Shown here one piece after another: positions 1 to 13,000 of a DNA stretch of 64,000 bases (position 1 is the first letter of the stretch; every line of letters starts with the position of its first letter). The notes beneath the pieces were generated by a model, which ran no database searches, was not told the origin of the DNA, and saw only the letters and a list, made by a program, of their open reading frames with translations. Made by a program: the position numbers and the translations under genes. The DNA is from Orthonyx spaldingii (Eukaryota > Chordata > Aves > Passeriformes > Orthonychidae), in NCBI GenBank assembly GCA_013397795.1, contig VZTJ01000239.1, positions 371,411 through 435,410 of the forward strand, given 5' to 3'.

Positions 1-294
1 AAGTCAAGTTTAATCTGAATTTTTAGTCTTTAAATGAATGCTCTCCCATAGCTGGACTAAGATTCCAGCTGAACTTGGGATAGATTTGCCCTAGATGCAC
101 TAAATGTTGTTTGCCCTTTCCTGTCTCCCACAGAGAAGCCCACTTTGAGACGTGTGCCTGAGACGAAGGGGCACATCTGCTACAGAACAAACAGAAATCC
201 ATCAACTAAGAGAGTTCATAAATCCTACTGGGTTATCTTTTTGTACGGAACACTTGCATCCTCTTAGTAAGTCCTTCTCAAGAAAACAGAAAGC
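1..294. other. Downstream flank, nothing recognised
   Basis: A short AT-rich stretch past the candidate PPM1B polyadenylation site. The only open frame (60 codons, minus) shows no protein features. In mammals SLC3A1 follows PPM1B in the same orientation, but no part of it is seen here. Confidence 0.5.
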
Positions 295-317
295 ATGTCA
301 CACTGTTTTAGCAATCC

Positions 318-323
318 TTTATT
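318..323 (-). terminator. Candidate distal polyadenylation signal (AATAAA)
   Basis: The plus-strand bases TTTATT read AATAAA on the PPM1B strand. Downstream in the transcript (leftward, about 270-305) the sequence becomes U-rich, as expected for a cleavage region. It is the most distal canonical hexamer of the gene inside the window. Confidence 0.45.
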
Positions 324-3300
324 GAAGATAACAAGTTGGTTATGTTCACTGTATTGTATGAAACATCACAATATCATACTGGGAAGGTACTATCAGTACA
401 GGGTTGGACCAGAGCGGACAGTCTGAACAATAAACCATTTTGCATTCTTCATTCCCTATCTTTTAACAACCCCAAAAAAACCAGTAAAGGGACAAATACC
501 TGTTAACATCATCATTTAAAACACTTTAACTTACAAGGCTAAAATCTAATGAATAAATAAAATATACTGTGGCAATAATCCTCTCTAGACCAAAAAAAAT
601 AATAAATCAGATACACAGTGAATCAAAATGACTGGAAAAGCTGGCCTTCGGCATCAGTATGAAAGAGCGTGTGGTTTTTACAGACTCACCATGGGGATAA
701 AGTTACAGAAAAATACCATGAATTTAATTTCACACAAAACCAGTTGATGACTGTCATTAGCTTAAAACTACACACAAGGGCAATTACATCCTCGCTGAAA
801 CACAGTTTAAACAAATAGGAAAATGTTTACAAGGCATCCACAGCATGTAAATCATGTACAGATGGATACATTCATTGTTTCCCCTCCCCAATAGCTTTTA
901 TTTTAGATAAATACTTTACTCTTCCCCATTTTCAGCATTTACTGGACTCATTACATGCACAACTCAAAGAAGTCAGAAAAAAAGTCAAGGTTATTGCAAA
1001 AATAGAATTAAACTAAGAATCTTCAAGTACCTTACATGACAGCCACTCTGTACCATGCCCATTGCTTATAAAATGAAAGGTCATTGAACCCATGAAAATA
1101 TCTCTAATATTTTCTTAATTTAAAATAGATAATTTTAAGTGTATTTATAGTAATCTCAAAGTGATAATTTGAACTTTGAAAATAATGCAAACAATTAAAA
1201 ATTATACCCATATTACACAAGACTTCTGTCTGTATCTTAAGCTGAAAAAAATCAAAAAACTATAGAAAACCACATAGAGAACAAAAAAATAATCACAATT
1301 TACATTATAATAAAGGCAAATTTTCAGCATTTTTAAAAAAACCTGCAGCTGTGAGAGATGTCAAAGCAAGTCACTACTAACTATAAATTCACCAGTTTGG
1401 TTTTTTTAAAAAGATTTTCTCTAGCAAGAGTTGAAGGGTGTGTTGTACACATGCGTAGAATTCTTACTGGTTTTAGATGCCTAGAATCTTCATATATTAT
1501 TGCCAAATACACTTATCTTCAAGCAAGCAGTAGGCAACGTATCACAATTTGGACACCGCAGGGAAACCTAACGGTCTGGTAATACAGGTAAAACTGGAAA
1601 ATTAAAAAAAAATAAAATACACATCTGATAGCATATTGCCCAATTGAAATTACTTCCAAGCCACAGAGCTGCAAAGCCTTCCAACTCGGTAAAGTGAAAT
1701 AAGAAACATCTCAAACAATTACTTGTACTCTCTCTCATGCTTCAGTGTTGCACGTTTCATTTAGCCACAGTGTATCTTCAGAGTACACCGGCAATCCTGT
1801 GCACCTCAGGTACACACCAATCTGCTGAGAGAATATTCATCCTTCCTTCTTTTTTAGGGCCAAAGTTCATTACAGATGTAATCAGTATGCCTGAGGCTGG
1901 TAAAAATACTGTAGTACAGGCAATGCTAAGAGTGGCAATATCAGAAAACACAAAAATGAACAAATGATGGAAAATTCTAATATCTTTCTGCCCATTTCAC
2001 AAAATGTTGGAAATCCACCAGAAATTTTCCCTTGTATTGAAGAAATCAGATTTAAAAGTTTTTTTCCCCCTTTCAGAATCAAAAGCATTTTAGTAGATTT
2101 GTAAGGCTACCACGGATCTTCTAGATCTCCAGCACCCTACAGGAAAAGAAGAGGAGAAATATTACTACTCACCAACACAAATGAAAACATTTTGTTGCAC
2201 TTTGGATTTCAGTGGCATAATTAAGAAGAATACTAGGGTAAGACAGAAAACACTTTCCCTGTTTTCCATACCTGTCCACTTCCACATACACCAAATATTT
2301 GCTGTTTGTCAACATCATGAGGGAACTCACTTTTACAAAACATGAATCCAGGAAAGCTGTTAGAGCAGAACGACTTAAAACCAAGATTTATCTAAAATTG
2401 TACTAAAACACAACTATCAATACATACTACATCTGTGAACTACAAAAGAAAGAAAAGCTCTACAAAATACTACTGAACTCAGCTTTTCAGGTATTCCCGG
2501 TCCGCAAGAAATTCCCGCAGGCTCATTTTCATTAAGGCAGTGAAATTTGTACCTATTTTGAACAATTATACTTTTGTGCAAGTGCTATATGTTATGAATT
2601 GACAACTGACACAAGAATTCCAGATTTCACTCATTAGCAAATGAGCTACCACTACTGCAAAGTCCCAGTACTATCACCGGCCTACCCAAATGTACATATG
2701 TGTATGTGTTGTACCCCAAGACACAAGGAAAAGATCCGGCAGAAGGCAAACTTTAGAAGAATGGTTTATTCATTTATACGGCTGATGTTTAGCTTGAACC
2801 TGAGAAATGTTGCCCAAATACAGGAGTATGATGAATGCTCCAAACCCAAAACCACTCAAAGCTTTGCAGAAACTAATGAACACCATGAGTTTATGTCAGA
2901 AGATATGAAAAGTTTCAACTCATGTCAGCATGATAACACTTCAAAGAAAGTTTATTACTTGCTTAAAAGAGTCAATATGCATACAGACATTATTCCACAG
3001 CATAGTCTTTATTTTCACTTGATCACAAATTATTGTAACTTGACACTAGGTGCTAAATTTAAGTACATTTTCATTTCTGGATATATGCTATGCTACAACC
3101 TGGGAAGTAATAATACCATTGTCTAGAAAATCAATGTTTATGATTAACAGTGGATACAATCTAAACTGAAAAAAAAAAAAGAAAAAAAAAAGAAAATCAA
3201 ACATTTTGTAAGTGACAACCTAAAATGTAACAGCTTTTGTAATTTAGCTGTAATGGAAACTATACACAAACCAAACACAAACATGCAGTACATAATGCTG

Positions 3301-3668
3301 GGGGAAAAAAATCTGAAGAATTTGTATAATTCAATTAAATTGCACAAAAGATACAACTAAAATGTAAATTACTTTACAATAAGCAAAACATATGCCATCA
3401 AAACTATTATTTAATAATGTTCTTAAAAGAAAAAGCTTTAAAATGTCTTTTTGCTTAATCACGTTAAATTCCTGTCGTTGGTGACACAGGATTGAAAAAA
3501 AGGAAATCAAAATCTCAAACGGGAAATCAAATCTTGCTACACAACGTAAGACGCAATTACTGTAACATCCCACAGTAGCTGAACTTCTAAGGAAGTGAGA
3601 GCTCTGTATAAACCATCTGTACACGTCACTGAAGTAAAGCCAAACAGTCTGCTAGGCCAAAGGTTGCA

Positions 3669-3715
3669 GTGTGAGCCGGGCCGCCCCGGCGGGCGCAGCG
3701 GTGTGAGCCGGGCCG
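3669..3715. repeat. Short GC-rich direct repeat, 32-bp spacing
   Basis: The 15-mer GTGTGAGCCGGGCCG occurs at 3669-3683 and again at 3701-3715, inside the GC-rich block at the start of the PPM1B 3'UTR. Together with the 38-bp duplication next to it, it shows that this block has a history of local tandem copying. Confidence 0.85.
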
Positions 3716-3744
3716 TCGCGGCGAGGGCAGCGCGGCGCTGTGTG

Positions 3745-3820
3745 GCTGCGGAGGCTCAGGCCCGCCGCTCGCCGCCCGGGTCGCTGCGGAGGCTCAGGCC
3801 TGCTGCTCGCCGCCCGGGTC
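3745..3820. repeat. 38-bp tandem duplication spanning the PPM1B stop codon
   Basis: Two adjacent 38-bp units, 3745-3782 and 3783-3820, each begin GCTGCGGAGGCTCAGGCC on the plus strand and end CGCCCGGGTC. They differ at a few bases within the CTGCTG/CCGCCG part. On the gene strand the right-hand copy encodes the last residues (DPGGEQQA) and the TGA. The left-hand copy lies just after the stop in the 3'UTR. The unit is not a multiple of three. Confidence 0.9.
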
Positions 3821-4060
3821 GCTGCCCGCGCCCTGTGGCGGTGTTGGTGGCGGTGGCGGGTCGGTGTGGGCCCTTGGCGGCTGCTCGGCCGCGCTGTGCT
3901 CGGGCGGGCCCCGGTCGTGGCCCTGCAGCTGCGCCAGGCGGTAGCCGGCCAGCATCTCCTCCAGCAGGTGGCGGTAGTTCCCCCTGTGATTAATCCGCAT
4001 CTGCCTCAGCGCCTCCGCCAACCTCCCCTGCGTTCCGCCGTCCTCGGCCGCGCCAGCCTC
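3794..4060 (-). CDS. PPM1B: PPM1B exon 6: codons 379-466 and stop
   Basis: The last coding exon, very GC- and CpG-rich unlike the rest of the gene. The frame is EAGAAEDGGTQGRLAEALRQ followed by MRINHRGNYRHLLEEMLAGY and RLAQL, then a poorly conserved Ala/Pro/Gly/Gln tail with a run of five prolines, ending GEQQA and TGA (3796-3794). The spacing from the exon start to LAEALRQ (18 residues) equals that in human PPM1B, which supports the acceptor AG at 4062-4061. That acceptor is unusual: the bases just before AG are CCGA, and the nearest T run (T7, 4090-4084) is 22 nt upstream. Human PPM1B has an acidic Ser/Thr-rich tail at this point, so the tail composition differs even though the helix before it is conserved. 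The exon carries a tandem duplication across the stop codon. Confidence 0.9.
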   Translation of the reverse strand, partial: EAGAAEDGGTQGRLAEALRQMRINHRGNYRHLLEEMLAGYRLAQLQGHDRGPPEHSAAEQPPRAHTDPPPPPTPPQGAGSDPGGEQQA

Positions 4061-7000
4061 CTTCGGTTGAGATTCAACACCCCAAAAAAATCAGCAGTTA
4101 AACTAAAACATTTTCTAACCGCATTAGAAAGAAAAAAAAAAAAAAGGCAAACCGAAAAACCGTCTTTTTTTCAAACCGAGAAAACATCAGCTTTCCTCTA
4201 TTTGAATGTAAAACACCTTATTAGCAACATACAACTTTAGAACATTATTTCATGTTCATCCTTTTAAACAACATAGTTTAAGAAATGATAACTATTAAAC
4301 CATCATTTTTAATAATTTCAATTCATTTTGGGCCAGTCAAATTACCTCCTCCCAATTAACTCTATCTTTATTTCAAATGTCTTTGATAAACACAGATTAT
4401 AATATCCCCCACAACTCTGGTTATTTGTCAGTGGAAAATTTTTAAAATTTAAGCTTCTTTAGCCACCGGGTCAATATATTTAATTGTGAATTTCTGCACA
4501 GCCAGTGGCAGCACAGTTCTGTGAAAAACTCTGAGAATAGATGATTCTACTGATAGCAGTTTAGTTGAAGCATCATATCAAAATAAATGCTCAGTGTTTT
4601 AGTAAACACTCAGATTTTTGCATGCATGATGCTGCCAGAAAACAAGCAAGCAGCTACCCATGAGCACGAGGAATGCTGGTATTTGAGCAATATAAGCCAC
4701 ACCTTTGGGCAGATTGTGTATTGCCTAAAAAAATTAACAGGTAGAACAGTTATTTAATGTCAAACCTAAGAACCTACAGCACAAAATCTGAATATCAAGT
4801 GCTGGTTAAGGAATGGAAGTCTCCTCAGCAAATGATCTTGGTTACAAGCCTTCAGTTGAAAAAAAGTTGTGTTTTTTGATGACAGACTTGCACATCTGCT
4901 ACAGTGCTTTGACACTGATACTAGGTATTTTCACTTTCAAGTGCTAAAGCAGTACTGTTGCTTTAAGGGAACAGGACATTTTAAATTATTAATATCTAGC
5001 AACTTATCAATCTAGACAAATGAAACTGTATCTCTGGAAGATGGCAGATTTTGGAAGACATTAGAGGCACAATCCAGACTGCCTTTGTTTTCATGTGACC
5101 TCATTTTATTGTCATGTAGCCCAAAAGCTTCCTAACTACAAGTACTGCTGCCACTCATTTACAAGCTTAATAGCAGTAGTGAGAAAATATCTTGAGATCA
5201 GTACGATTTTGCATGTTCTATGTAATGTTGCTGGAATAAAAGCCTCAAGACTGATTAGCACAACCCAATTTAAAATGGGGACAATTTTACCACAAAAATG
5301 AGTATCACTACATGTAATGGCATCCCTCTAAGTTTAACTTGCTCAGGAAATAGACATACTTTCACAGGGGTTTGCTGGTCTTAGTTTGAGATGTTTTGAC
5401 TCCCATGTACTAGCATTTCATATTCAAATATGAAACTATAAGAGAATATTCAAGAATTTAATACTCTCTTCTCTTCAAGAGCCCCGTGAGGAGAAGCAAG
5501 ATAAAGGAGGTAATTTTAATGTATCAAATGGAACTCGTTTAATGCCTTGTAAGCACAATGTCAGCAAAAACCCAGGGTATCAAGAAGAGGCTACAGATGC
5601 ATCCTGTTTCTTGGTTTGACAAAGAAAAAAAACTGAGTTACGTACATACCTAGCTAATATTAAACATGGCAACATAAGTGAAGACTTCCAGGTTTTTAAA
5701 ATTCAGAGAACATTTAAATTCCATATTTCATCTACTCCATCAGTTTTGCTCTGAGGTTGACATTAGCACACATACACCCTGAATTTCCACATTTCACAAT
5801 ACCAAGATCTTTAAAAATTCCTTTGGCAGACTGAAGTGAATAATTTTGCTCCATGCAACACTGAAGAGTAAAAGCAATAAGCAATATAATAGCAGCTCTG
5901 AGACTCCTAAGCAATTCAAATGCTGGTAGGAGTTGAATTAGCGGTGCTGTTAGTGTTTGATATTCAAACCCACATCCTGCTTTGCGTCGCACCCTATTTT
6001 ACAGCAGGCTATTTTGTCCTTCCCTTGTGTCCTTCAGTGCTAACAGACAAGAAACCCCACAGACAGTAGGTCAGAAACTGCCTCTTTTATCTATTATATG
6101 CTATATAGACAGAGATTTCTCTCTAATGATGTACGGCTAGAACAGGTCCCTGAAAACTATGGTTATTGTGCAAGGTAGCATTTGTCTTCCTTCATGTTCC
6201 AGTTCAACTCAAATGCTACTGACCATAAAAACAAGAACAAATTTGTGCTAGCTATATTCAACACGAACATTCAAAATTCTGACACAAGTTTTGTGCTATT
6301 AAATTATGTGTATGGAAAGAGCTGCTATGTATTAAACACTGGATTTACAATATTGTGAGAATGGCGTAAGAGTTGTGTCCATTTACATTTTTTAAATTAT
6401 GTGTAGCAGCCCTTAATGGCTTATGAGTTGGTTCAGCCAACTGCCAGAGCATATTATCAGTAAAAACAAGAGAGAAATATGATTGATTTCAAATAAGATG
6501 CTCAAAGGCAGCTTTAAGCAAATGCCACTGGAACTATTAACACAGCCACTCTAATTTTAACATGGTTCCTTCTGTTTAGTGATATATACAAACAGTGAAA
6601 TAGTCTAATTGCGTAGTAGTCTCCTAGTCTTACGAACACATCAAAAAATTAAAATGGTCAGAGAAGTAGAGTCACAGAGAAAGAGCAGTACTTTAACACA
6701 ATAAGTAGAACTCTTCAGTGGTATTGTAACATCACAGTGTTAACAATTATTTAGCTATGAACACATTCTTTTAAATTCCCTTTAAAGATCTGAAAGCATC
6801 AGCCCCCAACATTTAACAGATTTCTGTGCTTTCACTCATATTTGTAGAGGCACAAACCACCACATTTATAGCAGAAGTCTCTGCTCAAACACTGATAAAG
6901 TTGTTCGTTGTGACCCCAGTGCGGGGCTCTTTCCAGCCCTGGATTTACAAAATACTTGTAATCTGCTGAGATTCCTAGCAGAAAAAACTTAGGACTGCTA

Positions 7001-10000
7001 TACCCTCAAACCAGAGTAGTGATCTCTGAACACTGCTGCAAGTAAGGATTCTTTCATTTCTCAGACTCTTGCTCTGCAAAACATGTCTTTATTTAGGTTC
7101 TGTGTTAAGGTTTCTCAGAAAATGCACACGTGAAGAATAAAAACCTACATTCACTAGTCTGGATAACCAAAAACAAAAATCTAAGCACAACACTATCTGA
7201 AATGTTTATAGTGCTGAGTAACACCAAGCTAACCTAGAAAGAGATACAACCACAGTTTTAATTTATATACTTTCTAAGAACCAACTTGCAAAGCTATTAT
7301 GACCCAGTTCACAGGAACTCACAGTAACTATTTTAAAATTGTTAGATGCCCTCTTTAGAAGGAGATCATATTCTCAATTGTAAAAGTTGATCGGATTGTT
7401 TGGGTTGTTGTTTTTGTGATTTGGAGGGATTTTTTTTACTCAGTGGCATTAATATTTTAGCAACTAATTACATTATTATTTTGCCAAGATAAAAATGGCT
7501 CTAGTCTTACATACAACCATAAGATGGAAGATGACTGCCACAGGTAGATTTTCCAGTCAGTAACAGAAGTATTCTGTACAACACCCACTCTCAGCAGACA
7601 CGTGTGCACTGTTAACTACACACGGGGAAGGATTCTCAAATGCAAGTCAAGTGTACCTTCGTGCTCTGCAGACTCAGCATCCATGTCTCTAGCTCCTAAT
7701 TTTTCATATGAACATCTGCTCTTGCCTCGTACTAGTTTAAACAGGGGCATCATTAGCTAGATTTCAATCTCACTTGGCAATGTCATCATTGGGATATACT
7801 GCATGTTTCCCTCCTACCCTCGCTTCCTGTTTAAATGTGAGATGTGTAGCAACATTATCACTGTGTGTAGACATTCTGAAGTCTGATGTTGAGTAACTGA
7901 ACAGCTTCCTTCCCTTTTAACCTCTCTGGCCACTACAGTATCCAGTTCAGAAGGCTACAAGATCACCACATGTACACCTGAAACTGAGTAAGACCAGCAA
8001 GGAAGTCATGTTTTCATTGCCTCAGAGATGAGGCCCAGTAAATTCATCCATACCAAGGATAGTAGGATAACTTGTGGGAAAATGCAAACAGGAACTGTAA
8101 CCATCACCAAGGGGGAGCTCATCCTCTCAAACTGTTGTGGGTCAATATCACTTACGGTGAAAAGAATAAAGATGCTGACTGGCAAATGACATCCTGTCAT
8201 GAGATCAAACTAATTTAATCCACTCTATTTAAAACACACCATTTTTGAGATTTGCACTTCTTTATCAACATAAGAAAAAATTAGGAAGCACACTGCAGTG
8301 TACTGTTCACATCTCTTTTTAAAGAAACCAAATTAAAAGCCAAACCAGCTACTCAGGGATTAAAAGGGCAAGAAAGGTCAAAGCTGTTAATGGTATATTC
8401 TTCTATGAGCAAAATGCATATTTAGGTTAGCTACCTCATTTTATTAAATTAAAATGGATGACAAACATTTCCTGCAAGACGCCAATAGACAAAAGGATGC
8501 TGTACTGGATATTAGGACTTTCAGCAAACTTGCAGGGCTAGTGAGAAGTACATCTAGACTTAGAACAGGTGCATCATAATTGCAACTATGGCATACAACA
8601 TTTCTAAAACATAACCATTAGACAAACGTTCAGGTGTTTTTCTTAAAATAGCAATTAATTGCAAAACCTATGCTGTTTCTATTTTTATTTAATTTTTAAA
8701 TAAGCCACATATACCAGGAACTTTTCCCCAAAAGGCAGGGAAAGTTCAGGCTAAATACAAAAAGTAGTAGCAGGCTGACAGAGGTGCAGAGTTTCCTGAA
8801 GGACTAAAGAAGCTGAAAAGAGGACAATTTTGTGCATCTTGGTTTGGGATACTGTCGCACAATTTCTTGAAAGTGAAATGAAAAAAGTATACCCTACCAC
8901 TTTCCAACTAGACAAAGGAACAAATCCTAAAAAATTAACAAGTTAGAGATTTCTTCTCCATTTGTACTCTAACAGAATAGTGGCCCCTTCCACCCACACA
9001 AGCTTGCTAACTGAAGCTAATAAATCAAATATAGGCAGTTAAGAGAAGGTAACAATGGGAAAGTAATAATTGTGGTGAGACTGCATATTTACTATCTCAA
9101 GGAGCACAATTGATAATTTCAAGGTATTTCAAGTGAAACACCATTCACCGTAATAACTACCTGACTGAGGGCCATGTAGCCATCTCAGAAGAAAAAAAAA
9201 TATTACAAAGGATTTACTAGAATAGGAATGGTACTTCCACAAAGCAGTTCACATAAACTGTACAGGAAATGACAACGTGTACAAGCGCTGATGTTTTTTA
9301 TCAGTTCTTCAGTTTTCCACAGTTTTTAAACAAATTTAACCACAACTGAAACACCAGTTATTACTTACACTAATATTAAGAGTCACCTAATAATCAAGTT
9401 TAAAGGTACAGTAAACCATATTTCAACATACTATTTAAAACTCAACTTCACAAGAAATGGGTAGAAGAATTTAAGCAATTTTAGAAATTATAAGTGAAGT
9501 AATCTAAAATCACTTTACACTTATCCTTAGACCAGTAGAGATGGGATATGAAAAGCTAGTGTAAGTGCTATGAAAATAGACTATATTAGTCTTGTTATCT
9601 TTCATAATCAGTGTACCAAGGCCTCCCAGACTTAGAGAAGACAACAGGAAGTGTGTTTTCCCCCTCTTGTACTACATTTCTGGAGAGTAGACATAACAGC
9701 TAGCTAAGTAATGAATTTGCTGACTACTGATTTTTTACAACAATAAACTGTAGTTTAGAAAAACCCTGCACTGTTGCCTCTCAGGGTTGACTGAGAAAGT
9801 GGTAGTCATTTAGATGTTTAAAAAAGGTCTTTCAGGATTGGGTGTCAGTTTTCTGTCTTTTAGAGGATGACCTTCTATATCAAAACCATCCAAAGCAAGG
9901 TAAAAATTAGCAGTATGTTAAAATACACCTCTTGTACTTCTAATACTTTATTCCTAGTGATGAACACTTTTGCTTAATGTATGACACAACTTTGATGTTC

Positions 10001-13000
10001 ATATTAACAAAGAAGTGTAGCAATCAAAATGGGCACTTACCCCCTCATTCTCTCTGTGTGGATTCAGCCTAGTATACACAGCTTCAATAATATTACGCCT
10101 AAAAAAAGAAGTTTTAAAAAAAATTAAGCACAACAAAGGATTTTAAGACATTGAGAAAAGTTTGGTCAGAGAAGCATTTTGAAGTGTTTAAGGTATTTTT
10201 CTTTAATCTGTCTTTTCAAAAGATGAAGCCCACTCTGTGTCTTTAGTTACTTTCAGTAAAAAATTTGGGGATCTAGCAACTGGTCAAGATTTGTAAAGAC
10301 TGAGCAAAGTAAGACCATTTTCATACCTTACCCTCTCCACAGTCCACCTCTTTTTAGAGCTGCATACTCACATTTTGTCAAAAGTAACATTTAAATCTCT
10401 ATTTTCCTTGTTATAAATATTCTTCAAGTTTGCTGGTTTTCTTGCCTTATTTCTGGATGTGGAACTTGAAGACAGTTCAGTTTTTCACCATTTTTATTAC
10501 ATATACACAGGTTACGACCTGCCTACAAAATTTTGAAGTGTGGTGTGCAGAATATACAGCCTCTGAGATGTGTTTTCTATTGTCTATTCACACTGTTGAA
10601 ATTAAAACACAAAAGCCACTAACTAGACTTTTTTTGAGGCAGTGCCAATTTAAGGTCACACTTCCACAGGCAGGCAAAATGAGTGCAAAGAACTTCACAA
10701 AAAATAAAACTCATAATATAAACAGACTTCTAATACAAAAAAAGTTTATGTACTCACATCTTCAAAGTTAAAACTGGGAAACATGCAGACAGCTATAATA
10801 AATATGATCAAAGATATTGACAGCTTCAACAAAAAAGAACTGCTACGTGGATTAACTGTCCTAACTCTGGAAGTGACCAAGATCTCTAGAAATTATGTCT
10901 TGCAGAAGGAGGGGCACCAACTGTTGACTCTTCTAAAGAGCACAAAGGCATCAGATGAAGACTGCAGCAAATGTCTCCAATATACAGTCATGGCTCTCAA
11001 TGCAACAGAACTTTCTGCCCCAGAATACTGAGGATGCTACAAGTTTGATGAAGCTCCTTCTGAACATATTTAAGAAATCTGGAAAGTTTGCGTATCTGAG
11101 GTAGTATGGGATCCACTGGCATTGATAGAAGATCTTCCTAGAGAAAAGAAACTGAATCTTTTTGCTGATGATACAGAAAAGGGTTCTCTTCATTTAGTTC
11201 CATATTTAGTTCCACATTTAGTGATGAGGAAATGGCACAATTCTGACTCAATGTCTGTACTACATAAAGCAAAGGCACCTCCAGTGTAACAGAAAACACC
11301 TGGAACAGTCCAAGCAAGACTGCCACAGAAGCAGGAGGTAGCCACTGCAGTGGGCTTAAATAGACATGAAAGTCAGGTCCTTGGGAATTATCCAATCTTT
11401 TAAATTCACTTTTCTTTCTTCCAACAGTGTATTTCTCTGTGCTTTTCTTTGATGGGAAAACTCAGGAGCAAGATGTTGAGTGGAATTACTAAGGCCCAGG
11501 TGCCAGGGTAGCTCAGGACTTTTGTTTACTTCGGCAACAACCATCCATTCTTGAGGCAGCATTTAAAATCATAGGGGGATTGGAGTCAAGCCAGAAAACA
11601 GTCTTTGGAGAGTAAGATTTTAAAGGATAAAACAGCACTATCAACTGACCACAGCAGAGCTGACACCTGTACATCTCCTGTCTCAAAGAATGGGCCAGGA
11701 GGGGCTCCTACACAAGTGAGAAGCTTGAAGGAAGGAAGTATACAGCGCCAACAAAGGTTGTGCTACTTCAGAGGTTCCTAGGGTTTGCAAACACACTCTA
11801 GCCACAGTGACATTGCATTGCATTTCTCCAGCAACTATAACTGGTGCTAAAACTGTGGATGTCAGCCACAGACAAGATCTTTTTGCAACCCATTTGAGCC
11901 AGGTCTTGGAGTTCAAACACAAGGACCAAGCGTAACTTCTTCATGACCTGGTAACATCACAGGATAATGACCTCAAGAAAAAGAATATTCTCTTGTTAGG
12001 ACAAAAGTTTTAAGTTACACAGCATGTGGGTTTGGGTTGTGTAGTAGTATTTTTTCCAAGACTTCCATTACTTTCCTGCAAGTAAAATGAACTTATATAC
12101 GTCACTGCCTGTCTTTGCCGCAGGTTTGGAGGCCAAGTTAATTAATACTGTATAATATTCCCTTGAAAGAAACTGCAGGTACACCCCTGAAGTCAGGGGA
12201 CTTTAAAAGTCAAGATGAAGAGAAAGGCATCAAAATGCAAATTCTGAATCAAGTCCATGAAAAATGTAACCTGAATCACAACAAATTAAAACAGAATTTA
12301 TATGTCAAGGGTCCAGAATAGTAAAGCAGTACATGATGCAGTTATTAATTAGCAAAACAACAAAACACAGCACTTAGGAGGCACCAAGAAGAAGAGGCAC
12401 ACCAAAACATCTCTGAATGCCTGGAATGCACACAAGAGGAGAAAAAGGCCCAGAAGGTACAGACACTTCCAAGGCTAGAAAGATATGATCATGGCAAACA
12501 GTGCTCATTAACAAGTACATGCAATGAAAATAGACATACACACACACAGTGCTCAGAGAACAGGGCTTAATATTTTATAAAATACAAATATTCCAGAAAC
12601 AACATCCTCTATGCCAGGGAATAATAATGAGTCCTACTGTCTGGGGACTTCCAGATTAACAATTGTTTATGTAATCCTAAAATCTTTTCATTAAAATCCT
12701 TAAGTTATAGGTTGCTAGAACATCATCACTAGGCTCCCCAGAAAACCAGTGTAATTTCTGAAGATTTATTCCTGTTAAGTTTTAAGATGCATATTCTAGT
12801 TCAATATTCCTCATTATTTACCATTCAGTTTCAGACCAAACAAATAAAAACAGTCTTCTTATGAGAATGTTTGTTGACAAAATAAGTACTGTCCCAAACC
12901 TGTAATGGACATTAACTGGTTGGGAAAACATGACAAGAGGAAAACTGATCACCCGGCATTTTGATATTCACGTTATTTGATAGCTCTTAACAAATGTAAA

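Larger units (their letters stand above)
295..3793 (-). other. PPM1B: Probable 3'UTR of PPM1B
   Basis: About 3.5 kb of AT-rich sequence between the PPM1B stop codon and a canonical AATAAA on the minus strand at 323-318. No reading frame here looks like a protein. Several other AATAAA or ATTAAA hexamers on the minus strand (for example near 2764-2769, 897-902 and 723-728) could give shorter 3'UTRs. An A-rich stretch on the plus strand (3169-3192) is a U-rich run in the transcript. The extent is inferred; transcript data would be needed to fix the end. Confidence 0.55.

Noticed and set aside
2641..3126. 161-codon plus-strand open frame opposite the PPM1B 3'UTR
   Set aside because: No recognisable domain, low-complexity and irregular composition, and it lies antisense in an AT-rich 3'UTR. 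Length alone is not enough.
3595..4240. Two plus-strand frames of 132 and 166 codons over the GC-rich block
   Set aside because: They are Arg/Ala/Gly/Pro-rich shadows of the minus-strand coding exon 6 and its duplicated flank.
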